DNA of 56,168 nucleotides from a virus: IMG/VR virus record IMGVR_UViG_3300050821_018768, positions 1 to 56,168 of that record, one strand, 5' to 3'. Positions 1 to 7,277 of this stretch are shown here, piece by piece. The translations under genes were made by a program, and so were the position numbers. Under the pieces are notes generated by a model that had not been told where the DNA came from, did no database searches, and worked only from the letters and a program-made list of their open reading frames with translations. Every line of letters begins with the position of its first letter. Within the stretch, counting starts at the first letter, position 1.

Positions 1-2
1 TG

Positions 3-812
3 AAGGCGTCGGGGGCGGTCGCGCAAGCGAGCCTCGTCGGCTGCGAGGCCCCGATCCTCAACCAGGGGCAGACCGGTTCTTGCGGGGGCCACGGCACCAC
101 CCAAGCGGCTTACACCGCACTCAACGCCGCCGGGTTCTCCCCCCTCACGGTACCGTCGCCGCGGATCCTTTACGCGCTCGCCCGCATCATGCAGCGCACG
201 AACGCAAGCCAGGGCCTCGCCGACAGCGGCGTGATGCCGTCGGACCTTCTTACGGTGCTCCGCCAATACGGGATCAAGCCGATGGCCCCGACGGTGACGC
301 CCGACGGCCGGTATTCGGACGTGTGGGGCCCGGGAGATCTCATCGGATTGCCCCTCGCGCAACCCAACGTCAACACCGAACCGGATCTGCTCGACCTCGA
401 GACGAGCGGCCTCAAACTGCTCACTGGTGAATACCGCATCGACGAATCTGACCCTACCTTGGCTCAACAGATCCTCGCGTCGATCAATGCGAAGGCCCCG
501 GGTGGGGTCGGTATCTTCGTCGACTCGGCGTTCATGTTGTGGGATCCGTCGACAGGCCCGATCAAAAGCATCAACCTCGCCGACCCCCAAGGCGGCGGCC
601 ATTGGCTCGCTCTGACCTACGGCTATACGACCCCGGCGGGCGTCGTCGTCTTAGGCGGCCCCAATTCGTGGGGGGCCGAATGGCCGGTCACGGCCGGATC
701 GGGCGTTCCGGGTTCGCCCTACTGGAAGCCGGGCCATTGGGAAGTCGAAGCGCCAGGGCTTCAGAAAGCCCTATCCGATTGTCTCCTCTTTCCCGTCAAG
801 GTGCTCTCATGA
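3..812 (+). CDS. Papain-like (C1) cysteine peptidase, 5' end outside window
   Basis: The frame is open from the window edge, so the N-terminus is missing. The internal ATG at 189 would remove the nucleophile and is not the start. Counting from the first visible codon, the C1-family signature is present: QGQTGSC with the oxyanion Gln21 and nucleophile Cys27, a GGHWLAL block with the catalytic His, and GPNSWG with the Asn. Such enzymes cleave peptide bonds with a Cys/His pair. No membrane segment is seen in the visible part. The stop overlaps the next start (ATGA), so it heads a coupled run of small genes. Whether it matures a virion protein or acts on the host cannot be decided. Confidence 0.85.
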   Translation, partial: KASGAVAQASLVGCEAPILNQGQTGSCGGHGTTQAAYTALNAAGFSPLTVPSPRILYALARIMQRTNASQGLADSGVMPSDLLTVLRQYGIKPMAPTVTPDGRYSDVWGPGDLIGLPLAQPNVNTEPDLLDLETSGLKLLTGEYRIDESDPTLAQQILASINAKAPGGVGIFVDSAFMLWDPSTGPIKSINLADPQGGGHWLALTYGYTTPAGVVVLGGPNSWGAEWPVTAGSGVPGSPYWKPGHWEVEAPGLQKALSDCLLFPVKVLS

Positions 813-1177
813 AAGTAAACCCCTATTTTACTTTCGTGCTGGCCCTCTTCGTGGCCGCGTGCCGTTCAACCGCTCCCGCCCCGGTGAAGGCCCCACCGAC
901 CGATGCCGCCGACGCGCTTCCACCGCCCGAGCCCCTCGGCGACACCGGGGCCCCGACGGCACTGGCCGACTGCCAAGCGGCCTGCCTCGAGATCGATAAG
1001 GTCGGCTGCGTCACGGAGCCCGACTGCGCGGCCGTGCTTTGCGCCGCAAACAACGACCCCCGCTTCGTCCACTACGATACCGCCTGCCTCATTCACGCGA
1101 TGCTCCCGAGCGACGTGGCGGTCTGCGGCGTCGCTTGCACCCCAAAGGAACCGAGCTCGCTCGCGCACCCGCAATGA
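809..1177 (+). CDS. Small Cys-rich lipoprotein
   Basis: The 122-residue product starts with a short basic n-region, a hydrophobic stretch and the lipobox LFVAAC, so it should be cleaved by signal peptidase II and lipid-anchored at Cys. A Pro/Ala-rich linker follows, then a domain of about 75 residues with many cysteines (CQAACLE, GCVTEPDC, VLCA, TACL, VCGVACT). These probably form disulfides in the periplasm or on the surface. The start is fixed by ATGA overlap with the peptidase gene. No family is recognised. Lipoproteins at phage lysis or lysogeny loci can be spanin subunits or superinfection-exclusion factors, but nothing here decides between them. Confidence 0.8.
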   Translation: MKVNPYFTFVLALFVAACRSTAPAPVKAPPTDAADALPPPEPLGDTGAPTALADCQAACLEIDKVGCVTEPDCAAVLCAANNDPRFVHYDTACLIHAMLPSDVAVCGVACTPKEPSSLAHPQ

Positions 1178-1374
1178 TCTGGCTCTTCGGAGGGCTCTAC
1201 CTCGTAGGGGTGGCCGTATGCATCCCGCTTTTCTTCGACAAGGATGATCCTTGGGGGATCGCCTTCGCTTGTTTGTGGCCCCTCCTTCTACTCGGCGGCA
1301 TCGGTGTTCTCGTCATCGGTGTCGCTCAACATGCCCGCGTGTTTTTCTTTCCCCCCGAGGATTCCGATGGCTGA
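1174..1374 (+). CDS. Small two-pass membrane protein
   Basis: The 66-residue product has a hydrophobic segment from about residue 2 to 18, a short DKDDPW loop, a second segment at about 25-50, and a short C-terminal tail. It is probably an inner-membrane hairpin. The start overlaps the lipoprotein stop as ATGA. Size and topology would suit a small holin-like protein, but no family is recognised. Confidence 0.75.
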   Translation: MIWLFGGLYLVGVAVCIPLFFDKDDPWGIAFACLWPLLLLGGIGVLVIGVAQHARVFFFPPEDSDG

Positions 1375-1603
1375 TATCCCCCCCGAGGTACGCGCCGCGA
1401 TGCGCGCGACCGTGAACACGCTCGGCCGCATCGGCTACCGCGCGATCAGCGCCGCCATCAGCACCGCATTGAAGGGCGTCGGTGAGATCACCGAGGAAGT
1501 CGACCGGCGGGTGAAGCGCGGCGCCGGTGCGGCCGAGAAGATGGCCCGCGGGGAGCCATACCAGAATCCCGACGACTCCGACGATGAGGAACCGAACGAA
1601 TGA
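1367..1603 (+). CDS. Hypothetical protein, 78 aa
   Basis: The product has an N-terminal amphipathic Ala/Arg-rich helical region of about 55 residues and a strongly acidic tail (PDDSDDEEPNE). No motif or membrane segment is recognised. The start lies 8 nt inside the end of the preceding gene and the end overlaps the next start, so it belongs to the coupled run. Confidence 0.7.
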   Translation: MADIPPEVRAAMRATVNTLGRIGYRAISAAISTALKGVGEITEEVDRRVKRGAGAAEKMARGEPYQNPDDSDDEEPNE

Positions 1604-1920
1604 AAGCGCGTGAATTCGCAAAGCGAGCGATGATCTACGGGCTCGGGCTCACACTCTACGTCTATGAGCTGTTCGTGGCGACGGTGGAGGGGCTCGGCCT
1701 CAACACACGGGGGTTTTGGGGCGAGCCTACGCGGCCCGACGAGTCGAATCCCAACGTGGCCCCGGCGGCTGGCGATCCCATCGCGCAAGCACGCGCCGAG
1801 ATGCTCGAACGTGCCTCGCGTGACTTCGAAGCGTGGCAGACGATGACCCCGGCCGAGCGCGCCGCCAGCATCCAAGCCCGCTCCAACCCTCCCCCCTCCC
1901 AGAAAGAGAAGCTGTCATGA
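1600..1920 (+). CDS. Hypothetical protein with N-terminal hydrophobic helix, 106 aa
   Basis: A basic N-terminus (MKAREFAKRA) leads into a hydrophobic stretch at about residues 10-30 that may be a membrane anchor. A Pro/Asn linker and an Ala/Glu-rich helix follow. Start and stop both overlap neighbours (ATGA). No family is recognised. Confidence 0.7.
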   Translation: MKAREFAKRAMIYGLGLTLYVYELFVATVEGLGLNTRGFWGEPTRPDESNPNVAPAAGDPIAQARAEMLERASRDFEAWQTMTPAERAASIQARSNPPPSQKEKLS

Positions 1921-2105
1921 CCGTCGGAGCTCATCGTCGTCGTCTCAACGTCCGCCCGCCTCCGCCACGCTGCGCCCAGTGCGACAAGGAAGATCAGATC
2001 CCCGGCCGGCCGGACAAGCTCGGAATCAACTGCGCGACCTACAAGGATCGTAGCGCCGCGAAGGTGCTCCGGAAGGGCAAGCCGCGCCCCGGTGACGATA
2101 CATGA
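1917..2105 (+). CDS. Small basic protein with one CxxC pair, 62 aa
   Basis: The product is rich in Arg and Lys and has one CAQC pair near residue 19 plus a further Cys near residue 38, so it might bind a metal. Codon-perfect ATGA overlaps on both sides support translation. Function is unknown. Confidence 0.65.
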   Translation: MTVGAHRRRLNVRPPPPRCAQCDKEDQIPGRPDKLGINCATYKDRSAAKVLRKGKPRPGDDT

Positions 2106-2281
2106 TGGATCCGACGCCCCGCAACCTCCCGGAGGAGGAGCGGCATTACTGGGAGCGGCTCTATGAGAGTGCGTTGGTGGAATTCCTCAAGCGCGGTTGG
2201 AAGGCCGACGAGGCTGCAAACACCGCCGCACTTGTTGCCGACGATTCGGTGAAGCTCCACCAAGCTCGCTTCGCCAAGTGA
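2102..2281 (+). CDS. Small hypothetical protein, 59 aa
   Basis: This reading frame begins with ATGATG overlapping the preceding stop and ends just before a GTG-started gene. The product is helical and charged (PEEERHYWERLYE, then a region rich in Ala and Asp), with no cysteines or membrane segment. Support is mainly the overlap pattern and the lack of any competing frame. Confidence 0.6.
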   Translation: MMDPTPRNLPEEERHYWERLYESALVEFLKRGWKADEAANTAALVADDSVKLHQARFAK

Positions 2282-2285
2282 GCCC

Positions 2286-2468
2286 GTGGCTCGTCATGGC
2301 AAGTTCTACGCGAGCGTGATCGGCTACGCGCCGCGCGCAATCGTGTGCCTTGCTTGCAAAAAGAACGATGAGCAAGTGCTGGGAAGCTACCGCGGGAACA
2401 TTACGTGCGAACGGTGCGGGCACGAAGCCATCGCGGTGGTCCAGGCTCCCGCGGAGCGTAAGGGATGA
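2286..2468 (+). CDS. Zinc-ribbon protein, 60 aa
   Basis: Two CxxC pairs (CLAC and CERC) about 22 residues apart make a zinc ribbon likely. The start is GTG, four bases after the preceding stop; using the ATG five codons later would only remove a few residues. It is one of many tiny CxxC proteins in this genome. Function is unknown. Confidence 0.75.
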   Translation: MARHGKFYASVIGYAPRAIVCLACKKNDEQVLGSYRGNITCERCGHEAIAVVQAPAERKG

Positions 2469-2641
2469 TTCTCCGCTGGGCGCTGGTGTTTCTCGCGGTG
2501 GCCGCCGCTGACGTTTGTTGGGCGCGTTACACGAGCCACGCCTCGAGTGGGCGCCGATGGCACGCGGCCCTATGGGGCGTTGGGATCTACCTCGGCGCGT
2601 TCGTGGGAACGGCGGTGGGGGTCAAACCGAAGGCTTACTAG
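2465..2641 (+). CDS. Small membrane protein, 58 aa
   Basis: The start overlaps the zinc-ribbon stop (ATGA). Hydrophobic segments at residues 2-18 and about 35-53 suggest a two-helix membrane hairpin. It is the last gene of the run. Its final 20 bases overlap the end of the convergent integrase gene, so no terminator fits between them. Confidence 0.6.
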   Translation: MILRWALVFLAVAAADVCWARYTSHASSGRRWHAALWGVGIYLGAFVGTAVGVKPKAY

Positions 2642-3680
2642 GCCAGATCCGTAGCTTCGCCCGCGCCGCTGCATCCTTCTTGTGCCCCCGCTTATCGTAG
2701 CGCCCCGTCGTATCCGGGCTCGCGTGGCTCATGAGGCTCTGCACTGTCGCGAGGTCGGTGCCGGCGTCGAGGGCCCGCGTCGCGAACGTACGGCGACAAT
2801 CGTGCGGGGTGAACCGCTTGATCCCGATCTCCTCAGAGATCGTTTCGCAGAGGTACTCCAGCGCGCGAAAGTTGAGGGCCGCGCTCTTCGCCCGCACGCT
2901 GCCGTCGGGTTGCACCCTGATAAGGAAAGGGCCTGGGGGCGCGTCGAGCTCCGCGCGCACCGGGAGCCACGCGTCGAGGCTCGGTTTCACGTCGGGACCC
3001 ACACTCAGGATGGTTTCGCGGTTCCCCTTCCGCAATAGCCGTAGCTCACTCGCCGAGGGATCGTACCCCTTCAACGTAAGTCGGCTCGCCTCGGTCGCGC
3101 GAAGGCCGGCGCCGATGAGCAGCGCGAAGGCCGCTTCAAGGAAGGCCCCATACGCCGAGGCGGGCCAATCGACCGCCGACGGCCCTCGTGCTTGGCAGTA
3201 GGCGTGGAGCTTCGCGATCTCCTCGTCGGAGAGGTCACGGCCCGCCGGGAGGCGCGTTCCATGAATGCGGGGCAGATTGATCGCGTTCTCGAGATCGTTG
3301 CCACTCATGAGGCCAAGGCGGTTTGCCTGCCTAAGCACCCCGCGGAGTGCGCAAAGGGTCACCCGCACCGTGTCGAGGCTGTAGTTGGCACGGAGCAACG
3401 CCGCGCGGATGGCGCTCGTCTCAGCGTACGTCATCCGGTGCCACGGCACGGCGGGGGCGTCGCGCCCTAATAGGCGCCCGATGCGTGCCAAACCTTCCTG
3501 CATCGTCTGCGCAGCGCGCTCGGAGTCGCGGGATGCGAGGTAGCTCTCATACGCACCGACGCGCGCAAGCTTACTATTGACCGTCGTGACAGCCGTTTGG
3601 GGGCCTAACGCGCGGTCGGGCGCGTCGAGGGCGGCGCCGACGAGGGCCAACGGCGCCGCGGGGGGCTCGGAGGCGCTCAT
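2622..3680 (-). CDS. Tyrosine recombinase (phage integrase)
   Basis: The 352-residue product has the size of a phage integrase. An N-terminal SAM-like core-binding region (about residues 30-125) precedes the catalytic domain. Visible catalytic residues are Arg194 (GAGLRATE), His293 and Arg296 (TPHDCRR), His319 (LMSHASPDTT) and nucleophile Tyr328 (GRYDK). The enzyme should catalyse attP/attB recombination through a 3'-phosphotyrosine. The start used here overlaps the upstream stop (ATGA); a start 60 bases earlier is also possible. It is last in a five-gene minus-strand operon. No attP core could be identified, because that needs the host sequence. Confidence 0.95.
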   Translation of the reverse strand: MSASEPPAAPLALVGAALDAPDRALGPQTAVTTVNSKLARVGAYESYLASRDSERAAQTMQEGLARIGRLLGRDAPAVPWHRMTYAETSAIRAALLRANYSLDTVRVTLCALRGVLRQANRLGLMSGNDLENAINLPRIHGTRLPAGRDLSDEEIAKLHAYCQARGPSAVDWPASAYGAFLEAAFALLIGAGLRATEASRLTLKGYDPSASELRLLRKGNRETILSVGPDVKPSLDAWLPVRAELDAPPGPFLIRVQPDGSVRAKSAALNFRALEYLCETISEEIGIKRFTPHDCRRTFATRALDAGTDLATVQSLMSHASPDTTGRYDKRGHKKDAAARAKLRIWPSKPSV

Positions 3681-3922
3681 CGGTACCCCATGCGCCGCCA
3701 CCGCCCTTCGCGCCAACCGGTCCAACCCCGCGGGCGCCAACCGTCATCGCCATCTTGGCGCACGGGCATTTCATAGGTGCCGGCCGGGGCATGCCACGGC
3801 GGACCGACGAGCGTAGGCGCTTCCACGTTGAGGTGGATCGGGAAGTGCCCCGCGACCGGGGTACCATCGGTCATCCACATTCGGCCGTTGCCAGCGACCT
3901 GCAAGCGCTTGTAGCCGCTCAC
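3677..3922 (-). CDS. Hypothetical protein upstream of integrase, 81 aa
   Basis: A GTG start overlapping the upstream stop (GTGA) fits the coupling style here and avoids a long overlap. The product ends in a Trp/Arg/Gly-rich tail (GWRPRGWTGWREGRW). It might be a small DNA-binding or excisionase-like partner of the integrase, based on position and charge alone. No known fold is recognised. Confidence 0.65.
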   Translation of the reverse strand: MSGYKRLQVAGNGRMWMTDGTPVAGHFPIHLNVEAPTLVGPPWHAPAGTYEMPVRQDGDDGWRPRGWTGWREGRWRRMGYR

Positions 3923-4263
3923 TTTGCAGCCCTCCGTGCGCACGTCGGGCACGTCGGGGGCCCGCTTTCGGCGACGTCGCAAAGGCTTTCCAGCCGCACG
4001 CGTGAGCAAAGCACGCGGATCTCTTCGCCCGTTGCACCGCAGGCAACGGCGTGCGTCAGCGTCGTCGCAGGATTCGAGCGGTTCCCCCCGGGGTACGCGG
4101 CCGCGAGCACGGCCCGCACGCCGATGGCGAAAGGTCGCTCACCCTTGGCGTAAGCGACCGGAATCCCGTCGAGGGCGACGTACTCGAAGCGCCCGTTGAC
4201 CACGCGGCCGGTAACCTCGCGACCAGGGGTCAGAAAGCGAGCTATCTCCTTGATATCATTCAT
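3919..4263 (-). CDS. Cys-rich protein in integrase operon, 114 aa
   Basis: The N-terminal half looks like a small beta-rich domain. The C-terminal 50 residues contain a His and six cysteines (HAVACG, VLCSRV, SLCD, PTCPTC), suggesting a zinc-binding module. It overlaps the next gene by GTGA. The sequence 5' of it is the likely control region for this and the integrase gene. No named family; a role in regulating integration is a guess from context. Confidence 0.75.
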   Translation of the reverse strand: MNDIKEIARFLTPGREVTGRVVNGRFEYVALDGIPVAYAKGERPFAIGVRAVLAAAYPGGNRSNPATTLTHAVACGATGEEIRVLCSRVRLESLCDVAESGPPTCPTCARRAAK

Positions 4264-4428
4264 GTTTTCGTCTATTCCGCTGTCACTAGATGACGCTAAT
4301 ATCTCTTAGCCCGACTTAGCTTGGGGCCCCGGGGTGGCCCTGGCAAGGCCCGGCAGGCCACCGGAAGGCCCCCCCTAGAACGGCCCGGGGGAGGCGTTTG
4401 GCGATGCGGGGCGGGCCTAGGCCGGGGG
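4264..4428. other. Non-coding spacer with GC-rich hairpin
   Basis: No gene fits here. The part next to the 114-aa gene is the most AT-rich stretch of the neighbourhood and may hold its minus-strand promoter. Further away, the arms 4333-4339 and 4356-4362 (ggtggcc/ggccacc) form a GC-rich stem. No T-tract follows it on either strand, so I would not call it a terminator. Confidence 0.4.
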
Positions 4429-4869
4429 TCACGTTCCGGGGTGGGCCTTGGGCGCGAGCGGGCAGGGCCCTCGGTGCTTGATGAACTTGGCCTTACCGAA
4501 GCCTCCGGCTAGGCCCTTCAGGAGGCACCTTTCGCAGGCTTTTCGATCGCGGCACTCCACTAGGGCAGCCGTAAGGCGTTCTTGCTGCGCGCGAGACCGT
4601 TCCGCAGCGTAGTCTCGGCGGAATTCTTCAAGATCGGCACGCCGTTTCTCTTCGGCCTTGCGCTCTTGCTCCGCCTTGAGGCCCGCCTCGGCCCGATCAC
4701 GCGGGTAATCGAGCTCACCCCGTTCGTTGACACGCGCAGTGCAAGCGGGGTTCGGGCATCCGAGCTTGCCCGCGATAACCGCGGCCCAACAGAAGGGGCA
4801 GTTGTAAGAACCGTCGGGGTAGGTCTTGTCGGGCTCGCGTTCGCGGCCGAGGCAATCGCGGATGATCAC
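4429..4869 (-). CDS. Zinc-finger protein with coiled coil, 146 aa
   Basis: The start is GTG overlapping the upstream stop (GTGA). The N-terminal part has a four-cysteine ribbon (CPFC and CPNPAC). The middle is a highly charged helix of about 60 residues, likely a coiled coil. The C-terminus has a second Cys cluster (ECRDRKACERC and CP). The domain order suggests a nucleic-acid-binding or regulatory protein. No named family is recognised. Confidence 0.75.
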   Translation of the reverse strand: MIIRDCLGREREPDKTYPDGSYNCPFCWAAVIAGKLGCPNPACTARVNERGELDYPRDRAEAGLKAEQERKAEEKRRADLEEFRRDYAAERSRAQQERLTAALVECRDRKACERCLLKGLAGGFGKAKFIKHRGPCPLAPKAHPGT

Positions 4870-5015
4870 TTTGAGCCCCACATGATCCGTGCGTACTCTT
4901 TGAGCCGCAACTGTTGCTTGTCTACCTCGGGCATGTCTAGGTTGTTGATCTCTTGAAGCCGCGCGAGCCATACGCCAAGAGGCGGAACCTTCTTCAAACC
5001 GCGTTGCTTGCTCAT
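4866..5015 (-). CDS. Small helical protein heading the integrase operon, 49 aa
   Basis: The short frame has an ATG and a stop overlapped by the following GTG (GTGA). It is rich in Lys and Leu, mostly helical, with a conserved-looking GVWLARLQE segment. It is the first gene of the minus-strand operon, where a phage regulator would often lie, but no helix-turn-helix is evident. Confidence 0.55.
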   Translation of the reverse strand: MSKQRGLKKVPPLGVWLARLQEINNLDMPEVDKQQLRLKEYARIMWGSK

Positions 5016-5295
5016 GCCCTATAAGACGGCCGAACCGGCCCTTTCATTCAGGCCTAATTGCGTCTCGAAAGCGTCTCATCGGATGGTGTCCAAAAACCAA
5101 GCCTCGACCCCCTGGGTTGAAACCAACCCACCCGGCGCCGGCCCTGGGTCAAACAAGACTCATGCCAAAGGCTCGGGCCGGTTGGGGTCGGGGTGGGAGT
5201 CTCAAGAGGGTCTCGCAAAAAAAGAGGGGGAGGGGCTGAATGTTTTGACCGGTCCGACCGTCTTACTAGATACAAGGAACGAAGGAGAGACGACG
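5016..5295. promoter_or_regulatory. Divergent control region
   Basis: This 280-base gap separates the leftward integrase operon from the rightward array, the usual position of a lysis-lysogeny switch. Possible operator elements are the palindrome ggccg-aac-cggcc at 5028-5040, close to the leftward start, and gaccggtc at 5247-5254 over the rightward -35 box. No repressor gene with a recognisable helix-turn-helix lies next to it. Confidence 0.5.
5245..5272 (+). promoter_or_regulatory. Candidate promoter for rightward array
   Basis: A TTGACC -35-like box is separated by 16 bases from TAGATA. A strong ribosome binding site (gaaggagag) and ATG follow at normal distance. The overlapping gaccggtc palindrome could be an operator. 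Confidence 0.4.
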
Positions 5296-5649
5296 ATGAG
5301 CACGATGCGTTACAGCGGCAAGATTCGGATCCGAATCACCTACCTCGAACCGTGGGCGGCAGGCACGTCGGCCCCGGCGGGGCGCTCGACGCGAATCAAC
5401 GGTGAGTATCGTTGCTTCCTTCGCGCCAATGGGTATGCGGCAACGGCTACCATCATCGTCGGGGCCCCCGCGCACCTGACGAACGCAGTCGATTCGCCCG
5501 AGGCCTTCGACGATGCCGCCGAGGCAGCCATCGGCTTCGCCGAAGACGAATATGGGGGGTGGGCCAACCTCGCGGCCTATAACGAAGACGGCTACCACAT
5601 CGCGCGTAGCGCCAACGCCTTCCGGGGCCTCGCCGCAAAAACGGCTTGA
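5296..5649 (+). CDS. Hypothetical protein, 117 aa
   Basis: The ATG has a good ribosome binding site (gaaggagag, about 8 bases upstream). The product is soluble and moderately acidic, with a beta-rich first half and an Ala/Glu-rich C-terminal half. No cysteines, membrane segments or known motif are seen. As first gene behind the putative rightward promoter it would be expressed early. Function unknown. Confidence 0.75.
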   Translation: MSTMRYSGKIRIRITYLEPWAAGTSAPAGRSTRINGEYRCFLRANGYAATATIIVGAPAHLTNAVDSPEAFDDAAEAAIGFAEDEYGGWANLAAYNEDGYHIARSANAFRGLAAKTA

Positions 5650-5710
5650 ATGAAACGGCCCGTTGGGCCATCTAACAGAATCAAACCCTACCCCCACGGA
5701 GGCACCCGCC

Positions 5711-5817
5711 ATGAAACCCGGCCCGTCGTAATGGCAGGCCCTGCGACAACCCAAAAGATGCGGCGAGGTCCGGTTCAGCCGGGGGATACCTCGCCCGTCG
5801 CAGTCGGCTCCCGATAG
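5711..5817 (+). other. Two overlapping minicistrons in a structured leader
   Basis: A 6-codon frame (MKPGPS) with ggagg upstream ends as TAATG, overlapping the start of a 28-codon frame that stops at 5817. The second frame runs through both alternative RNA stems described in the next entry. Translation of these minicistrons would change which stem can form. They may instead be chance frames; no homologue is known to me. Confidence 0.35.
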
Positions 5818-5867
5818 GGTCCGGCGGCCTCTCCCCCTTCGTTAGGATCGATCGGGAGCCGACTGCG
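5741..5867 (+). promoter_or_regulatory. Leader RNA with mutually exclusive stems
   Basis: Fold 1 pairs ctgcgac (5741-5747) with gtcgcag (5797-5803) and encloses a second stem, ggcgaggt (5762-5769) with acctcgcc (5788-5795). Fold 2 pairs a perfect 17-base arm at 5799-5815 with its reverse complement at 5851-5867. Bases 5799-5803 belong to both folds, so the folds exclude each other. It lies 38 bases before the next gene. The arrangement resembles an attenuator or translational switch; no T-tract terminator is present. Confidence 0.5.
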
Positions 5868-5905
5868 GCGCAGGCAACTTTCACCGAGAAAAAAAGGAAA
5901 CGACC

Positions 5906-6226
5906 ATGACTCAACCGACCAGCATCAAGATTGACAACGTGGAATACATCCGGGCCGATTCGGTCCAACAGAAACCGAGCGGTAACCGCGCCGTGGTCGT
6001 CGTCGACCGCGGGTGGGTTTTCGCAGGCGACATCGAACGGACCAACGGCCGCATCACCCTCACCCGCGCCGTGTGGGTTTTTTGATGGGAATCCGTCGGT
6101 TTCGACGGCGTACTCCGAGACCCCAAGTCGACCAAGGTCCAGATCCGGAAGTTGGAGGCGCCGGTGGACCTCCCGGAGGCGAGCGAGATTTTCTGCGTTC
6201 CGGTCGCTGCTGATTGGGGGCTCTGA
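5906..6226 (+). pseudogene. Phage DUF6948-like protein interrupted by in-frame TGA
   Basis: A strong leader (aaaaaggaaacgacc) precedes the ATG. After 59 codons a TGA (6083-6085) interrupts the frame, but the same frame continues for 46 more codons with clearly protein-like content (WESVGFDGVL, PVDLPEASEIF). Together the halves resemble, from memory, a small phage family with a central RIWYW-like strand and a C-terminal LTEAIEI-like strand. The expected residue at the stop would suit Arg, and CGA to TGA is one transition. It could be a broken gene, stop readthrough or a sequence error. TGA is an ordinary stop elsewhere in the window. Confidence 0.6.
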
Positions 6227-6363
6227 TGGCTTCGGTGGTACGGCCGGTCGGCTACGGCGACGGCAACGGCTACGGCGACGGCTACGGCGACGGCTACGGC
6301 AACGGCTACGGCAACGGCTACGGCACGGTACGATGCACCCGCCCCGATCGCCGGAGACCGTAA
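6226..6363 (+). CDS. Gly-Tyr-Gly-Asp repeat protein, 45 aa
   Basis: The ATG overlaps the TGA of the preceding frame. Residues 9-33 are an uninterrupted run of Gly alternating with Tyr, Asp or Asn. Similar GYGDG repeat proteins occur beside DUF6948-like genes in other phages, as far as I recall, which supports both calls. Function unknown; it may be disordered and self-associating. Confidence 0.6.
   Translation: MASVVRPVGYGDGNGYGDGYGDGYGNGYGNGYGTVRCTRPDRRRP
6250..6324 (+). repeat. Hexanucleotide-type tandem repeat GGCTAC/GGCGAC
   Basis: Direct repeats of ggctac and ggcgac or ggcaac encode the Gly-Tyr-Gly-Asp run. Such a tract can change length by slippage in steps that keep the frame. Confidence 0.8.
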
Positions 6364-6439
6364 GGGAAGGTTTCGATCCTTCGAACCGGGGTCCGCCTCG
6401 GTTCGAGTGAACGACTCGAAAAAACAAGGGGAAACGACC

Positions 6440-6835
6440 GTGGATTCAATCAAGCGACAATTTGAAGTGACAATCGTCCACCACGGCGCACCGGCGCCGA
6501 TCAAGCTGCCCGTTCTCCGCGACGAGAGTGAAGTGGCAGCGCTCAAAGCGAGCTACGAAAACGTCATCGCCCGCGCGGTCGAAGTACCTGGCATCGACGC
6601 GGCAGTTGCCCCGGCCGAGACGGTTCCCGCGGGTTTCCGTCAGGCGCTGCGGGCACTCATCGAATGCTACCGCAAGGCGGAGGCCGACGGTAACACGCTC
6701 TTGTCGGCCCGCGCGCAGAATGCGGTGGCGGCGCTCCTGGGGCATCAGCCGCAACTGCGCGGCGATAATGGCGAAGCATTCGGGGAGCCACGGCGAATGG
6801 CGACGCTAGTCGGAATGCCCGGGGGCCGACGATGA
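6440..6835 (+). CDS. Hypothetical protein, 131 aa
   Basis: The GTG start is chosen because it follows aaggggaaacgacc, nearly the same leader as the gene at 5906. A GTG 33 bases upstream lacks such a site. The product has a beta-like first third and two Ala-rich helices after it, with no motif recognised. A small stem, tcgaaccg (6381-6388) with cggttcga (6399-6406), lies in the gap before it. Confidence 0.75.
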   Translation: MDSIKRQFEVTIVHHGAPAPIKLPVLRDESEVAALKASYENVIARAVEVPGIDAAVAPAETVPAGFRQALRALIECYRKAEADGNTLLSARAQNAVAALLGHQPQLRGDNGEAFGEPRRMATLVGMPGGRR

Positions 6836-7029
6836 CTTTTCCCAAAGCGCCTCCGCGCATCACACTCCCGCCCCTCCGCCCCCCGCCCTACTCGGGCGCC
6901 TTCCCCGACCGCATCACCATTCCGACGCCGACCGCGGCTTTCGAGCTCACGGTTCTCGCCCTCGGCGACGAGGATATCATCGCGGTCGACGACTCGGACG
7001 AGCGTATCACCTTGGTGCCGGAACGATGA
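6832..7029 (+). CDS. Hypothetical protein, 65 aa
   Basis: ATGA overlaps exist at both ends. The N-terminal third is Pro-rich and the rest is short beta-like strands with an acidic patch (GDEDIIAVDDSDE). No known motif. Confidence 0.65.
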   Translation: MTFPKAPPRITLPPLRPPPYSGAFPDRITIPTPTAAFELTVLALGDEDIIAVDDSDERITLVPER

Positions 7030-7277
7030 TCGCGCTCCGCCTCACCGATCTCGAGATCATGATCGCGCGCCGGCTTCTCCGATCCATCCGGCACCTGACC
7101 TCGATCCGGCCCTCGCGAGCGTGCATCCCGCCGCCCCGGCCCCCGCCGGCTTACTACTCGGCCGTCGTGATTCCGGCGAACATCCCCATGCGCGACATCG
7201 GATCCGCGCGCCAGGTTCTCTCCAACGATGCTGCGAAGACCGCAGCGGACACTGTCAAGCCGGAGTCGGGCCGATGA
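7026..7277 (+). CDS. Hypothetical protein, 83 aa
   Basis: The product has a basic N-terminal helix (LRLTDLEIMIARRLLRSIRHL), a Pro-rich hinge and a short helical tail. It is coupled by ATGA on both sides. No family recognised. Confidence 0.65.
   Translation: MIALRLTDLEIMIARRLLRSIRHLTSIRPSRACIPPPRPPPAYYSAVVIPANIPMRDIGSARQVLSNDAAKTAADTVKPESGR

Noticed and set aside
6381-6410. tRNA-like or attachment-site-like ggttcga segment
   Set aside because: The bases resemble a T-arm, but no acceptor, D or anticodon arm surrounds them; the integrase is far away and no repeat copy was seen.
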